Assembly (NCBI GenBank): GCA_026710905.1
Contig: JAPOQD010000022.1
Span: 1-45,913 of the forward strand
Source: Halieaceae bacterium
Lineage (GTDB): Bacteria; Pseudomonadota; Gammaproteobacteria; Pseudomonadales; Halieaceae
DNA length: 45,913 nt
Direction: 5' to 3'
In this document: positions 35,630 to 45,551 of the stretch, one piece after another
Position numbering within the stretch: position 1 is the stretch's first letter
Layout of the letters: every line of letters begins with the position of its first letter
The notes under the pieces: model-generated
Seen by the model: only the letters and a program-made list of their open reading frames with translations
Databases searched by the model: none
Told to the model about the DNA's origin: nothing
Translations under genes and position numbers: made by a program

Positions 35630-37282
35630 GTGGAACGTGAATCCATGGAATTTGATGTGCTGATTGTCGGAGCCGGACCGGCGGGCTTGGCAGCGGCCTG
35701 TCGCATCATGCAATTGAGTACGGAAAAGGGGCAGGAAATCAGCGTTTGCGTGGTGGAAAAAGGCTCAGAGGTAGGTGCGCACATTTTATCCGGGGCAGTG
35801 TTTGATCCTCGCGCATTGCACGAGTTGTTTCCGGATTGGCAGGAGCGGGAAGCACCGTTGCCGACCCCGGTCACGGAAGACCGGTTCTTCTTCTACACCA
35901 GCGCCAAAAGCGCCATCAAGCTACCCAACTTCCTGATTCCCAAGCCCACCCATAACCTCGGTAACTATATAGTCTCCATGGGCAACCTGTGCCGGTGGCT
36001 GGCGGCCCAGGCTGAGGAAATGGGTGTCGAGGTCTATCCGGGCTTTGCCGCTGCGGAAGTGCTTTATCACCTCGATGGCCGGGTCAAGGGCATTGCCACC
36101 GGCGATATGGGCATCGGCGCGGACGGCGAGCAAAAACCGGGTTATGTGCCCGGAATGGAGCTACACGCGCGTTACACCTTGTTTGCCGAAGGTTGCCGTG
36201 GACACCTGGGCAAACAGCTTATCTCACGGTTCGAACTTGACCGGGAAGCAGACCCCCAGCACTACGGCATCGGAATCAAGGAAATCTGGGAAGTCGACCC
36301 AGCCAAACACCAGCCGGGGCTGGTCATACACGGGTTGGGCTGGCCCTTGCAGGAAAGCAGATCAAGCGGTGGCGCCTTCCTCTATCATGCGGAAAATCGG
36401 CAAGTGTATGTCGGTCTGATCACCGACTTGAACTACAGTAATCCGCGGCTCAGCCCCTATGAGGAATTTCAGCGTTGGAAGCACCATCCGGAAACCAGCA
36501 AATACCTCGAAGGCGGTAGCCGCATCGCCTACGGCGCCCGCGCCGTCACCAAGGGTGGCCTGAATTCCCTGCCGCAGATGCACTTCCCCGGCGGCCTTTT
36601 GATCGGCTGTGACGCAGGCACCCTCAACAGTGTGAAAATCAAGGGCAATCATACCGCCATGAAAAGTGGCTTGCTGGCCGCGGAAGAGGTGGTGGCAGCT
36701 CTGGCAATGGGCGCCGAAGCGCCTGCAGAGTTGGCTGGCTTCTCCGCGCGAATGAAAAATTCCTGGTTGTATGAAGAACTGTACACCACTCGCAACTTCT
36801 CGGGGTTCATGCACAAATTCGGCACCCTGATCGGCTCAGCACTGGTGTGGGTCGATCAAAACCTGTTCGGTGGCCGGCTGCCCTTTACCTTGCATGACCG
36901 GCGGGAGGATTACGCAACGTTGAAGCCGGCGGCGCAGTGCCCGGAAATTGACTATCCGAAAGCTGATGGCGTTATCAGTTTTGATCGCCTTTCCTCTGTA
37001 TTTCTGTCAAACACCAACCATGAGGAAGACCAGCCCTGCCATTTGACGCTTAAGGATGACGGCATTCCGATTTCGGTAAACCTGCCGACCTGGGACGAGC
37101 CCGCGCAGCGCTACTGTCCGGCTGGTGTGTATGAAGTGTTGGAGGACCCGTCCGGGCCGCGTTTTCAGATCAACGGGCAAAATTGTGTACACTGCAAGAC
37201 CTGTGATATCAAGGACCCCTCGCAGAATATCGTATGGGTGGCTCCAGAGGGCTCGGGCGGCCCCAATTACCCCAATATGTAG
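35630..37282 (+). CDS. Electron transfer flavoprotein-ubiquinone oxidoreductase
   Basis: About 550 residues from GTG 35630, supported by AGGGGA eight bases upstream and by the usual family N-terminus (ERESMEFDVLIVGAGPAGLAAAC); an ATG at 35645 is the alternative. The FAD-binding GAGPAG is followed by the motif region VGAHILSGAVFDPRAL, membrane-associated and ubiquinone-binding parts, and a C-terminal 4Fe-4S domain (NGQNCVHCKTCDIKDPSQNI). It passes electrons from reduced ETF to ubiquinone at the inner membrane. It diverges from etfBA. Its last 16 bases overlap the tail of the DUF1285 gene on the other strand. Confidence 0.96.
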   Translation: MERESMEFDVLIVGAGPAGLAAACRIMQLSTEKGQEISVCVVEKGSEVGAHILSGAVFDPRALHELFPDWQEREAPLPTPVTEDRFFFYTSAKSAIKLPNFLIPKPTHNLGNYIVSMGNLCRWLAAQAEEMGVEVYPGFAAAEVLYHLDGRVKGIATGDMGIGADGEQKPGYVPGMELHARYTLFAEGCRGHLGKQLISRFELDREADPQHYGIGIKEIWEVDPAKHQPGLVIHGLGWPLQESRSSGGAFLYHAENRQVYVGLITDLNYSNPRLSPYEEFQRWKHHPETSKYLEGGSRIAYGARAVTKGGLNSLPQMHFPGGLLIGCDAGTLNSVKIKGNHTAMKSGLLAAEEVVAALAMGAEAPAELAGFSARMKNSWLYEELYTTRNFSGFMHKFGTLIGSALVWVDQNLFGGRLPFTLHDRREDYATLKPAAQCPEIDYPKADGVISFDRLSSVFLSNTNHEEDQPCHLTLKDDGIPISVNLPTWDEPAQRYCPAGVYEVLEDPSGPRFQINGQNCVHCKTCDIKDPSQNIVWVAPEGSGGPNYPNM

Positions 37283-37812
37283 AAATGGCCACAGCTATGG
37301 ATTCCACTGGAACCGTCACGGGATTCACAGCATTGGGCAAGCCGGTACCATGCTGCGCGATTAAACAGGGCCCCCACGCCATACTCCAGCATGACTCCCG
37401 GAATCCCCGCGCATTGCGGCGAGTCAGGCAGGTACAGGGTACAGGATTCTCCCACCACGTAGCGGCGGCCCGTATTGACTTCGACTTGCAGTTTCTGATC
37501 GGGTCCCGGGACGTCGAGAATATCGAAATCGGTTACCAGAAGGGGCAGACATTCAACCTGCAACCGCCACTTCTCCACCGGTGTCACCAGGTAGTATTCG
37601 CCATCCTCTTCGCGGCGAAGAATGCTGGCGAACAACTTGACCAGTTGCCGGCGTAAAATCGGCCGTCCCTCATGAAACCAGCTGCCATCCGCCTTGATGA
37701 CGATATCGATGGCGCCGGAAAATGCTGGATTCCATAAATGTAGCGGCGGATTGCCCGGATTCTTGCGGCGTGGTAGTTGATCGGAAATTCCATCTAGGAC
37801 AGTGCTTGCCAT
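37267..37812 (-). CDS. DUF1285 family protein
   Basis: About 181 residues from ATG 37812; an upstream in-frame codon would overlap serA. The family pattern is clear: LHLWNPAFSGAIDIVIKADGSWFHEGRPI, then LVKLFASILRREEDGEYYLVTPVEKWRLQVECLPLLV. DUF1285 proteins are small two-domain cytoplasmic proteins of unknown function; structures of family members show a PH-like fold. It starts seven bases after serA ends, so it is probably co-transcribed with serA. It overlaps the end of the ETF-QO gene by 16 bases, tail to tail. Confidence 0.88.
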   Translation of the reverse strand: MASTVLDGISDQLPRRKNPGNPPLHLWNPAFSGAIDIVIKADGSWFHEGRPILRRQLVKLFASILRREEDGEYYLVTPVEKWRLQVECLPLLVTDFDILDVPGPDQKLQVEVNTGRRYVVGESCTLYLPDSPQCAGIPGVMLEYGVGALFNRAAWYRLAQCCESRDGSSGIHSCGHFYILG

Positions 37813-37819
37813 TGCAGCT

Positions 37820-38995
37820 TCAGGGCTGGACCAGCCTGGCGTTAATGACACCGTCCACGGCCCGCATCTGGTCAAGTAAAGGCGCACTGGGAGCGCATTC
37901 CAGGTCAATCAGGTTATAGGCAATTGTTTCCCGACTTTTGTTCAGCATGTCGATCACGTTAATGTTTTCATCGGCCAGCAGGGAAAGCAAGCTACCCAGA
38001 ATTTTGGGTACATTGCTATTGCTGATAGCCAACCTGACACCATCGCAGGGTTCCAGCACCAGGGTGGGGAAGTTCACCGAGTTACGTATATTGCCGCACT
38101 CCAGGAAATCCTGTAGTTGCTGCGCCGCCATTACCGCACAGTTATCTTCCGCCTCTTGGGTGGATGCGCCAATATGCGGCATCAGTGTGACATCCTTCCT
38201 GCCGATCAAGCCGATCTGGGGGAAATCGGTAATATAGCGGCGCAGCCTGCCCCTATCCAGGGACTCAATCACCGCTGCAAGATCCACAACTTCCGGGCGG
38301 GAAAAATTTAACAGGCAGGCGCCCTCTTTCAAATTTCCCAGTATCTTCGTATCGATCAGGCCCATGGTCGAATCCAGCATCGGCAGGTGCAGGCTGATAT
38401 AATCACAGCGGCCGATGAGCGATGACAGGGCCTCCATTCTCCGGACCCGGTTGGACAGTCTCCAGGCGGCATCTACAGACAGCGCCGGGTCGTAACCGCA
38501 CACTTCCATACCCAGGGTCAGCGCGGTGTCGGCGACCAGCGAGCCAATAGCTCCCAATCCGATCACGCCCAAAGTCTTGCCGGAGAGTTCGCTTCCCCTG
38601 AACTGCTTCTTGTGGGCTTCCAGGGACTGGTACAATTCCGTTTCATCAGTGATATCCCCCAGCGTCTCGACATAGGAGATTCCCTCAATAATACCTCGAG
38701 ACCCCAACAGCAAGGCTGCCGCCACCAGCTCTTTTACCGCATTGGCGTTGGCCCCGGGTGAGTTGAAAACCGGAATACCCCGTTCCGTGCAAAGCGGAAC
38801 CGGAATGTTATTGGTTCCGGAGCCGGCCCGGGCAATCGCCAGCACGCTGTCGCTGATCTCCACGGGGTCCAGTGTATGGCTGCGCAGCAAAATGGCGTCC
38901 GGCTGAGAGAGCTCTCTGCCCAACTCATATTTTTGCGTAGAAAACTTGTCCAGGCCCTTGCTGGAAATATGATTGCGGGTAAGGATTTTGTACAA
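37820..38995 (-). CDS. serA: D-3-phosphoglycerate dehydrogenase
   Basis: About 391 residues. The first step of serine synthesis, oxidising 3-phosphoglycerate to phosphohydroxypyruvate with NAD. The start is TTG 38995: AGGTGG lies six bases upstream and the sequence then reads LYKILTRNHISSKGLDKF, the usual N-terminus. The NAD site GLGAIGSLVADTALTLGMEVCGYDP, substrate Arg in ARAGSGTNNIPVPLC, catalytic Glu region and PHIGASTQEAEDN with the catalytic His are present. The last 75 residues (VRLAISNSNVPKILGSLLSLLADENINV) are an ACT domain, the site for feedback by L-serine in relatives. It lies between ppiD and DUF1285, all on one strand. Confidence 0.95.
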   Translation of the reverse strand: MYKILTRNHISSKGLDKFSTQKYELGRELSQPDAILLRSHTLDPVEISDSVLAIARAGSGTNNIPVPLCTERGIPVFNSPGANANAVKELVAAALLLGSRGIIEGISYVETLGDITDETELYQSLEAHKKQFRGSELSGKTLGVIGLGAIGSLVADTALTLGMEVCGYDPALSVDAAWRLSNRVRRMEALSSLIGRCDYISLHLPMLDSTMGLIDTKILGNLKEGACLLNFSRPEVVDLAAVIESLDRGRLRRYITDFPQIGLIGRKDVTLMPHIGASTQEAEDNCAVMAAQQLQDFLECGNIRNSVNFPTLVLEPCDGVRLAISNSNVPKILGSLLSLLADENINVIDMLNKSRETIAYNLIDLECAPSAPLLDQMRAVDGVINARLVQP

Positions 38996-39081
38996 GGTAT
39001 ACCACCTATTGCGTGTAAATCGGGCCAACCCCGGCCCCGGGAGAATGTGTCCTGACTGCGGGTGTTGCGTTGCCTGTCCTG

Positions 39082-40962
39082 CTAACTTCTCACCACACGG
39101 GCGCTATCAGCAAGATTTTGGTAATGAATAGCGGTTAAGGTTCGGGACCACTCTTCAGCCATTTTCTGTCGTAACTGAATTTTCTTCTGATTAGAAATAC
39201 TCTCTATATTTCCGGGTTTTACACGGAAAATCTCGAAGAGTTCTACATCACCCTCTACTGTCTGTACATAATCGTAAACTGAGCCCTCGGCGGGCGTTTG
39301 CAGTTTGAATGCCGATTCCAGGATACCTCGGGGCAACTGTTGATTGTCCCTCGTCGCCCCCAGTTCGACCTGCCACTGGTAACCTTCGGCAAGGGCCAGC
39401 GCTTCGATACTGGCGCCGGCGAGTAATTGTTTGAGCAGATCCTCAGCATGAACAACAGCCTCATTCCGGGCCTTGTCTTCGATAATTTCGTTAGCTACCC
39501 GGTCACGCACCTGCGCCAGTGGTGGGGTTTCAGAAGGTCGATGAGCGACAATTCGCAGGACTACAAAATGGCCGTCATTGAGTTCCAAAACATCGCTGTT
39601 GTAAGCATTCTCCAACAGGTCGGGGCTAAACGCGGCATTAATGACCTGAGGGTTGGTAAACAGGCCTTCACCTCCGCTGCGGGTGACGCCTTCCTGGCGG
39701 GAAACGGATAACGACAGTTCAGATGCCGGACCGTGCAGGTCTTCCGCGTTGAATACCAGGTCACGCAGGCTCTCGACCACCCTTAGCAATTCGCGCTGAG
39801 CCCGCTCGCCGCGCAAGCGCTGCTCCAGTTCCATCCGTACCTCATCAAAAGCCGGAGTTGCTCCACCGCGAATTTCCGTCACCAGCAACAGGTGCCAACC
39901 CGCTTCGCTCTCAACCGGCTCGGACACCTCCTTGAGTGCAAGCCGGGCCACGGCAGCTTCAACTTCAGGGGGGAAGGTATCACCACTGGTCAGTCCCAGT
40001 TCACCACCCAGACTGGCCGAACCCGGATCCTCTGAGTATTGCCTTGCCAGTGCAGGGAAATTGGCAGCATCAGCCTCCAATTTTGCGCTCACGGAGGCAA
40101 TCCGCGCCCGCAAATCCTGTTCTGATTCTGCCTCGCCCTGCTCGAACAGGATATGTGATACGGCCCTTATTTCCGCTACTTGCAAACTGTCTTTTTCGAG
40201 TTCATACAGTTCCCGAACCTCTGCTTCAGTGAGTTCAGGTTCAAAATCCTCCTGCCGTAGTTCGATGTAGTCGAGAGAAACGTTCTCTTCCGTTTGATAG
40301 AGGAGTTGGTTGGCTTCATACCAGGCATCTACTTCACTCTCTGCAAGCGCATGGCCATTCTTGAAACGGTCTATCGGAATGCGTAGATAGCGCAAGTCAC
40401 GCTGTTCTTCCTGGATAGCCGACAAAAGGGCCAATTCAGAGGCAGTGACGAATTCCGCACCGCCGATGCCGGAGCGAAGCTGGCTCAACAAAATATCTTC
40501 CCGCAGCGCTTTACGAAAGCCGGCTGGGGTATAGCCTTGATCGGACAGCAACAGGCGGTAGCGTTGCGGGTCGAATTGGCCTTCAGTCTGAAAAGAGGGC
40601 ATGGATGTGACCAGATCATTGATCCTCTGGTCGGATATAGCCATGTCATACCCGCTGGCAGCCTCCAGCAAGAGTAACTTCTGCACCAGGAATTCAAGCG
40701 CGATACCAGCCAGCTTTTGCTCATCCAACAGTGAAGGATCTATATCCTCACCCATGGACATCAAGAGCTGGCGCCTTTGCAGATTGATCTGCTGCTGTAA
40801 TTCCGCGGCAGTGATCGGCTGCCCATTCACCTCGGCGACATTTTGAATCACGCTTCCGCCAAACAGGGATTCGATACCGAAAAAGGCAAAGGGCACAACG
40901 ATGATACCTACGATCACCTTGGCCATGGTTCCCTGGATATTCTTGCGGATACTCTGCAACAT
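39082..40962 (-). CDS. ppiD: Peptidyl-prolyl isomerase PpiD, SurA-N-like periplasmic chaperone
   Basis: A 626-residue membrane-anchored periplasmic folding factor. Residues 1-12 are cytoplasmic (MLQSIRKNIQGT), 13-33 form the transmembrane anchor (AKVIVGIIVVPFAFFGIESLF), and the SurA-N-like chaperone part follows (VNGQPITAAELQQQINLQRRQL). The parvulin domain is near residues 265-360 (VSHILFEQGEAESE, ALARQYSEDPGSASLGGELG, VSEPVESEAGWHLLLV). PpiD works at the SecYEG exit on new envelope proteins; the E. coli parvulin domain has little isomerase activity. It follows hupB, the standard gammaproteobacterial order, but hupB has its own terminator, so ppiD should have a separate promoter in 40963-41134. 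Confidence 0.95.
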   Translation of the reverse strand: MLQSIRKNIQGTMAKVIVGIIVVPFAFFGIESLFGGSVIQNVAEVNGQPITAAELQQQINLQRRQLLMSMGEDIDPSLLDEQKLAGIALEFLVQKLLLLEAASGYDMAISDQRINDLVTSMPSFQTEGQFDPQRYRLLLSDQGYTPAGFRKALREDILLSQLRSGIGGAEFVTASELALLSAIQEEQRDLRYLRIPIDRFKNGHALAESEVDAWYEANQLLYQTEENVSLDYIELRQEDFEPELTEAEVRELYELEKDSLQVAEIRAVSHILFEQGEAESEQDLRARIASVSAKLEADAANFPALARQYSEDPGSASLGGELGLTSGDTFPPEVEAAVARLALKEVSEPVESEAGWHLLLVTEIRGGATPAFDEVRMELEQRLRGERAQRELLRVVESLRDLVFNAEDLHGPASELSLSVSRQEGVTRSGGEGLFTNPQVINAAFSPDLLENAYNSDVLELNDGHFVVLRIVAHRPSETPPLAQVRDRVANEIIEDKARNEAVVHAEDLLKQLLAGASIEALALAEGYQWQVELGATRDNQQLPRGILESAFKLQTPAEGSVYDYVQTVEGDVELFEIFRVKPGNIESISNQKKIQLRQKMAEEWSRTLTAIHYQNLADSARVVRS

Positions 40963-41134
40963 GGTCGCAATACTTCTTCAAAAAGTACTTCTATCGGTTA
41001 CCAGGCAGCCTGGCGCCCACCATTCTCCTCAGCCCGTTTTTCCCTTTGCCACGGTTTCGATTGCGCTGGATGCGGGCCAAGTGACAGCGTCTGTCCATGT
41101 TTGCAACCAGCCGCGGAACAGCGTCAGGCCCGAT

Positions 41135-41161
41135 AAAAAAAGGCGCACCGGAAAGTGCGCC
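41135..41161 (-). terminator. Intrinsic terminator of hupB
   Basis: Read on the minus strand, GGCGCAC (41161-41155), six-base loop, GTGCGCC (41148-41142) is followed by seven T residues (41141-41135). It lies about 90 bases after the hupB stop. A second hairpin (41201-41226, CCTGCCG/CGGCAGG) sits closer to the stop but has no following T-tract. Confidence 0.88.
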
Positions 41162-41252
41162 TTCGCTCTCTGGTGTGGCCCTTTCTCCACAACCCAATCA
41201 CCTGCCGCTTGAGAAAAAACGGCAGGCCATTTCAATGAAACGTTGGCGGAAG

Positions 41253-41531
41253 CTACCCGGAATTAACTGCGTCTTTCAGCCCTTTTCCAGCCTTGAAGCT
41301 GGGTACGCGAGCAGCTGCAATCTGAATGGACGCGCCTGTTTGCGGGTTTCGCCCAGTGCGAGCAGCGCGCTCCTTCACACCAAACGTGCCAAAGCCCACC
41401 AGTGACACCGAATTGCCTGCTTTCAGGGCGCCGGTGACGGCGTCGGTTACGGCTACAAGCGCCTTGGCCGCCGAGGCTTTGGAAATATCCGCTGAGGACG
41501 CGATTTGTTCAATAAGTTCGTTTTTGTTCAC
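41253..41531 (-). CDS. hupB: DNA-binding protein HU-beta
   Basis: A 92-residue nucleoid protein that bends DNA without sequence preference. It begins with GTG 41531, five bases after AGGAAG, and reads [24 protein letters not shown]. The beta-arm region [20 protein letters not shown] with the conserved Arg-Asn-Pro tip that inserts into the minor groove is intact, followed by the C-terminal [14 protein letters not shown]. It has its own promoter just after the lon stop and its own terminator, so high independent expression is expected. Its place between lon and ppiD is conserved across gammaproteobacteria. Confidence 0.97.
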   Translation of the reverse strand: MNKNELIEQIASSADISKASAAKALVAVTDAVTGALKAGNSVSLVGFGTFGVKERAARTGRNPQTGASIQIAAARVPSFKAGKGLKDAVNSG

Positions 41532-41601
41532 GCTGATCTTCCTGTGGGGAAATGTAAGACGTTGGTTTTGACATGAATACCCAAGTACTCAGTAGGGCAA
41601 C

Positions 41602-41629
41602 TCTATAATAGATTTTGCGCCACGGTCAA
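41602..41629 (-). promoter_or_regulatory. Sigma-70 promoter of hupB
   Basis: On the minus strand TTGACC (41629-41624) and TATAGA (41607-41602) are separated by 16 bases, matching five and four of six positions. The predicted start is about 65 bases ahead of the hupB GTG. It begins 15 bases upstream of nothing but the lon tail, inside the lon-hupB gap. Confidence 0.6.
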
Positions 41630-41643
41630 CGAACATGAGCCAT

Positions 41644-44064
41644 TTAATGCGTATTTATGCGATTTTTTTCATCCTGACCGCCCAGGTCACCCGCACCGCC
41701 GGCAACCACCGGGATCGCCAGGTATTCTTCCTGGGTAAGGGGCTCAGGCATGGACTCCAGTGCGATATTCAGTACTTCGTCGATCCATTTTACCGCCTTG
41801 ATGTCCAGGTCAGCCTTGATATTGTCCGGGATTTCCTTGAGGTCCCGCTCGTTTTCTTTCGAAATGACGACCGTGGTAATGCCACCGCGGTGAGCGGCCA
41901 ACAACTTTTCCTTCAGCCCCCCTATCGGCAACACCTCACCGCGCAAGGTAATCTCACCGGTCATGGCTACCTCGGAGCGAACTGGAATATTGGTGAGCAC
42001 AGAAACCAGCGCCGTGCACATCGCAATACCGGCGCTGGGACCATCCTTGGGTGTGGCCCCTTCGGGTACGTGAATGTGAACATCGTGCATGTCGTGATAA
42101 CTGGCGGGGATTCCCAACAGTTGTGAGCGGCTTCGCACCACGGTATAGGCCGCCTTGATCGACTCCTGCATGACATCCCCAAGCGAGCCGGTTTTGACTT
42201 GACGGCCCTTGCCGGCTACAGCGGCGGCTTCAATGGTCAATAACTCCCCACCGAACTGGGTCCAGGCCAGGCCAATCACCTGGCCAACCTTGTTTTCCTG
42301 TTCGGCCGAGCCAAAGTTGAATTTGCGCACCCCCAGCAAGTCACCCAGCAACTCACTTTCGACCAGCAGCGGTTGCGTATATTCACCGAGGCTGAGGCCC
42401 TTGACGGACTTGCGGCAAATTTTGGCAATTTCGCGTTCCAGCGCGCGTACGCCTGCTTCCCTAGTGTAATAGCGGATTATGTTGAGGATGGCCTCAGAAG
42501 TGATTTCCACCTCATTATTCTTTAGTCCATTCAGTTTGAGTTGCTTGGGAATCAAATAGCATTCTGCAATATTGGACTTCTCGTCCTCGGTATAACCGGG
42601 GATACGTATGACTTCCATCCGGTCCAGTAGTGGATCGGGAATATTCATGGTATTGGAAGTACACAGGAACATGGTATCGGAGAGGTCGTAGTCCACCTCC
42701 AGATAGTGATCGTTAAAAACGTGATTCTGCTCCGGGTCCAGCACTTCCAGCATGGCTGACGCGGGGTCGCCGCGCATGTCCATGCCCATTTTGTCGATTT
42801 CGTCCAGCAGGAACAGGGGATTGCGTACTCCCGCCTTGGCCATTTTTTGCAATATTTTACCAGGCATCGAACCGATGTAGGTGCGGCGGTGGCCACGGAT
42901 TTCTGCTTCATCGCGCACGCCTCCCAGCGCCATGCGCACGAATTTTCTATTGGTGGCGCGAGCGATGGATTCACCCAGAGATGTTTTGCCAACACCCGGA
43001 GGGCCCACCAGGCACAACACCGGGCCCTTGCTCTTGCGCACCCGCTGTTGAACCGCCAAATATTCCAGAATACGTTCTTTGACTTCTTCCAGACCATAGT
43101 GGTCCCGATCGAGAATTTCACGGGCACGATGCAGGTCGCGTTTGACTTTGCTGCGCTTGGACCAGGGTACCTGAATCATCCAGTCGATGTAGTTGCGCAC
43201 CACCGAGGCCTCGGCAGACATGGGCGACATCATTTTCAGCTTGTTGAGTTCTCCGCCCACCTTGGTTGCCGCGGCCGCCGGCATTTTCGCGGCCTTGATT
43301 TTCGCTTGCAATTCGTCGATCTCGCTGGGCGCTTCGTCTATCTCGCTGAGTTCTTTCTGAATAGCTTTCATCTGTTCATTGAGATAGTACTCGCGCTGGC
43401 TCTTTTCCATCTGCTTCTTGACCCTGCCGCGGATGCGCTTTTCCACTTGAAACAGGTCGATCTCTTCCTCCATTAAACTCATCACATGTTCCAGCCGCTC
43501 GACGAGGTCCATCATTTCCAGAATCGCCTGTTTTTTATCCAGGTCAACGCTCAAATGAACGGCAATGGCATCGGCCAGGCGGCCAGGCTCGTTTATGCCG
43601 GACAATGAAGTCAGTGCTTCAGAGGAAACCTTCTTGCTCAGGTTTACATATTTTTCAAACTGCGCCATGGCCGGACGAAGCAAGGCGCCCGCCTCTTCCG
43701 CGCGAGCGTCCTGATTATCGATTTCACCCACTTCGGCGACGCAGAACCCGCCGGAATTGTCCATTTCCAATACCCGAGCTCGATGGCCTCCCTCCACCAG
43801 CACCCTGATAGTACCGTCAGGAAGCTTCAGCAACTGCAAAATACTGGATACTGTACCTACCCGGTAGATTTCCTTAATCCCGGGGTCGTCATCAACAGCA
43901 TTGCGTTGGGCTACCAGCAGCACACGCTGATCATTGGCCATGGCGTTTTCCAGAGCCTTGATGGACTTCTCCCTTCCGACAAACAGAGGCAGAACCATGC
44001 TCGGATAGACCACGACATCGCGCAACGGCAACAAGGGAAGCTGTTTGGCGGAAGGATGGCCCAT
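41644..44064 (-). CDS. lon: ATP-dependent Lon protease
   Basis: An 806-residue cytoplasmic AAA+ protease that degrades misfolded and short-lived regulatory proteins. The N-terminal substrate domain ([27 protein letters not shown]) is followed by the coiled region, then Walker A GPPGVGKT (Lys360), Walker [11 protein letters not shown], sensor residues, and the protease domain with the nucleophile Ser677 in DGPSAGIAM and catalytic Lys in [14 protein letters not shown]. All catalytic parts are present and the length is that of LonA. GGAG precedes ATG 44064. A heat-shock-type promoter lies just upstream, as expected for lon. Confidence 0.98.
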   Translation of the reverse strand: MGHPSAKQLPLLPLRDVVVYPSMVLPLFVGREKSIKALENAMANDQRVLLVAQRNAVDDDPGIKEIYRVGTVSSILQLLKLPDGTIRVLVEGGHRARVLEMDNSGGFCVAEVGEIDNQDARAEEAGALLRPAMAQFEKYVNLSKKVSSEALTSLSGINEPGRLADAIAVHLSVDLDKKQAILEMMDLVERLEHVMSLMEEEIDLFQVEKRIRGRVKKQMEKSQREYYLNEQMKAIQKELSEIDEAPSEIDELQAKIKAAKMPAAAATKVGGELNKLKMMSPMSAEASVVRNYIDWMIQVPWSKRSKVKRDLHRAREILDRDHYGLEEVKERILEYLAVQQRVRKSKGPVLCLVGPPGVGKTSLGESIARATNRKFVRMALGGVRDEAEIRGHRRTYIGSMPGKILQKMAKAGVRNPLFLLDEIDKMGMDMRGDPASAMLEVLDPEQNHVFNDHYLEVDYDLSDTMFLCTSNTMNIPDPLLDRMEVIRIPGYTEDEKSNIAECYLIPKQLKLNGLKNNEVEITSEAILNIIRYYTREAGVRALEREIAKICRKSVKGLSLGEYTQPLLVESELLGDLLGVRKFNFGSAEQENKVGQVIGLAWTQFGGELLTIEAAAVAGKGRQVKTGSLGDVMQESIKAAYTVVRSRSQLLGIPASYHDMHDVHIHVPEGATPKDGPSAGIAMCTALVSVLTNIPVRSEVAMTGEITLRGEVLPIGGLKEKLLAAHRGGITTVVISKENERDLKEIPDNIKADLDIKAVKWIDEVLNIALESMPEPLTQEEYLAIPVVAGGAGDLGGQDEKNRINTH

Positions 44065-44104
44065 AACTGTCTCCTGGTTTGAAAATATCCCCTTTCAACC
44101 GGTG

Positions 44105-44133
44105 ATATGGGGGATAACTTCCGGAATTACAAG
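44105..44133 (-). promoter_or_regulatory. Sigma-32 (heat shock) promoter of lon
   Basis: On the minus strand CTTGTA (44133-44128) and CCCCATAT (44112-44105) are 15 bases apart. This fits the sigma-32 consensus (CTTGAA, 13-17 bases, CCCCATNT) with a single mismatch. Transcription would begin about 35 bases before the lon ATG. Confidence 0.7.
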
Positions 44134-44154
44134 CTCACACCCTGGGCGGAGCAG

Positions 44155-45444
44155 CTACTCTTCCGGGGCAGCGGCCTTGGGAGCCTCGTTACTCTGATAG
44201 ACCAGCAGAGGTTGGGAATCACCGCGAATGACTTGTTCGTCAATCACCACTTTGCGAACATCATCGCGAGATGGAATGTTGTACATGCTGTCCAGCAGTA
44301 CCGATTCAAGAATGGAGCGCAGGCCACGGGCACCGGTTTTGCGCTCCATGGCCCGTTCGGCAATTGCCCGTAGACCATCGTCGCGAAAATCGACTTCCAC
44401 CCCCTCCATCTCGAACAATTTTGCATATTGTTTGGTGAGAGAATTTTTTGGTTCGGTAAGAATTTGCACCAAGGCATCCACGTCAAGCTGTTCCAGCGTG
44501 GCAATCACCGGAAGGCGGCCGACAAACTCCGGAATCAACCCGTAACGAACCAGGTCTTCCGGTTCCACGCCACGCAGCACTTCACCGATATTCTTGGCAT
44601 CATCCTTGCTTTTCACATCGGCGCCAAAACCGATCCCACCCTTATCGGAGCGGTCCCGAATCACCTTGTCAAGACCAGAGAAAGCGCCGCCGCAAATGAA
44701 CAGGATATTGGAAGTATCCACCTGCAGGAATTCCTGCTGGGGATGCTTGCGGCCTCCCTGTGGCGGTACCGAGGCAAGGGTGCCCTCGATCAGCTTGAGC
44801 AGGGCCTGCTGCACACCTTCCCCGGACACATCACGAGTAATGGACGGGTTGTCCGACTTGCGGGATATTTTGTCGATTTCATCGATGTACACAATGCCCT
44901 CCTTGGCTTTGTCTACATCGTAGTCGCACTTCTGCAACAGTTTCTGAATGATGTTTTCGACATCCTCGCCAACATAACCGGCCTCGGTCAGTGTGGTTGC
45001 ATCAGCGATGGTGAAGGGGACATCCAGTAATCTGGCCAGGGTTTCCGCCAACAGGGTTTTACCACTCCCCGTAGGCCCCACCAACAGGATGTTACTCTTG
45101 CCCAGTTCCACATCTTCGGAGTGGTCCTTGCGATAACGCAAGCGCTTGTAGTGGTTATATACAGCGACAGACAATACTTTTTTGGCGCGGTGTTGGCCAA
45201 TTACATAGTCGTTCAGTATTTCCCTGATTTCCTGCGGCACCGGCAGGTGCTCCTTGGCGCCGGAGCTACTGGATTGCCCAACTTCTTCACTGATGATGTC
45301 ATTGCACAAGTCAACGCATTCATCACAAATGAACACGGAGGGACCCGCAATCAGCTTACGTACATCATGTTGGCTTTTGCCGCAAAACGAGCAATACAGC
45401 AGCTTGCCGCCATCCCTGCCCGTATTCGAAGTTTTATTGCTCAT
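44155..45444 (-). CDS. clpX: ATP-dependent Clp protease ATP-binding subunit ClpX
   Basis: A 429-residue AAA+ unfoldase that feeds substrates into ClpP. The N-terminal zinc domain has Cys18, Cys21, Cys40 and Cys43 (CSFC and CDEC). Walker A is [16 protein letters not shown], Walker [12 protein letters not shown], with the pore-loop region (GYVGEDVEN), the [14 protein letters not shown] loop, the [11 protein letters not shown] segment containing the IGF-type ClpP-docking region downstream (GIGFGADV), and the sensor-2 [10 protein letters not shown]. Everything needed for activity is visible. It follows clpP with about 107 bases between, in the conserved clpP-clpX-lon order. Confidence 0.98.
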   Translation of the reverse strand: MSNKTSNTGRDGGKLLYCSFCGKSQHDVRKLIAGPSVFICDECVDLCNDIISEEVGQSSSSGAKEHLPVPQEIREILNDYVIGQHRAKKVLSVAVYNHYKRLRYRKDHSEDVELGKSNILLVGPTGSGKTLLAETLARLLDVPFTIADATTLTEAGYVGEDVENIIQKLLQKCDYDVDKAKEGIVYIDEIDKISRKSDNPSITRDVSGEGVQQALLKLIEGTLASVPPQGGRKHPQQEFLQVDTSNILFICGGAFSGLDKVIRDRSDKGGIGFGADVKSKDDAKNIGEVLRGVEPEDLVRYGLIPEFVGRLPVIATLEQLDVDALVQILTEPKNSLTKQYAKLFEMEGVEVDFRDDGLRAIAERAMERKTGARGLRSILESVLLDSMYNIPSRDDVRKVVIDEQVIRGDSQPLLVYQSNEAPKAAAPEE

Positions 45445-45551
45445 TCATCATTCCCGTTGCGTACCGGTATATCCCTTGACACCCAAACTTTACGATGCGG
45501 TTTTTTGAAGCGCTTTGCAAGTCCCGCATCCGCTCACGAGACCGGTATGTT

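Noticed and set aside
40963-41134. tRNA gene between hupB and ppiD, as found in some gammaproteobacteria
   Set aside because: No cloverleaf arms or T-loop sequence could be recognised there.
41201-41226. CCTGCCG/CGGCAGG hairpin after hupB as main terminator
   Set aside because: No T-tract follows on the minus strand; the hairpin at 41135-41161 is followed by seven T and is the better terminator.
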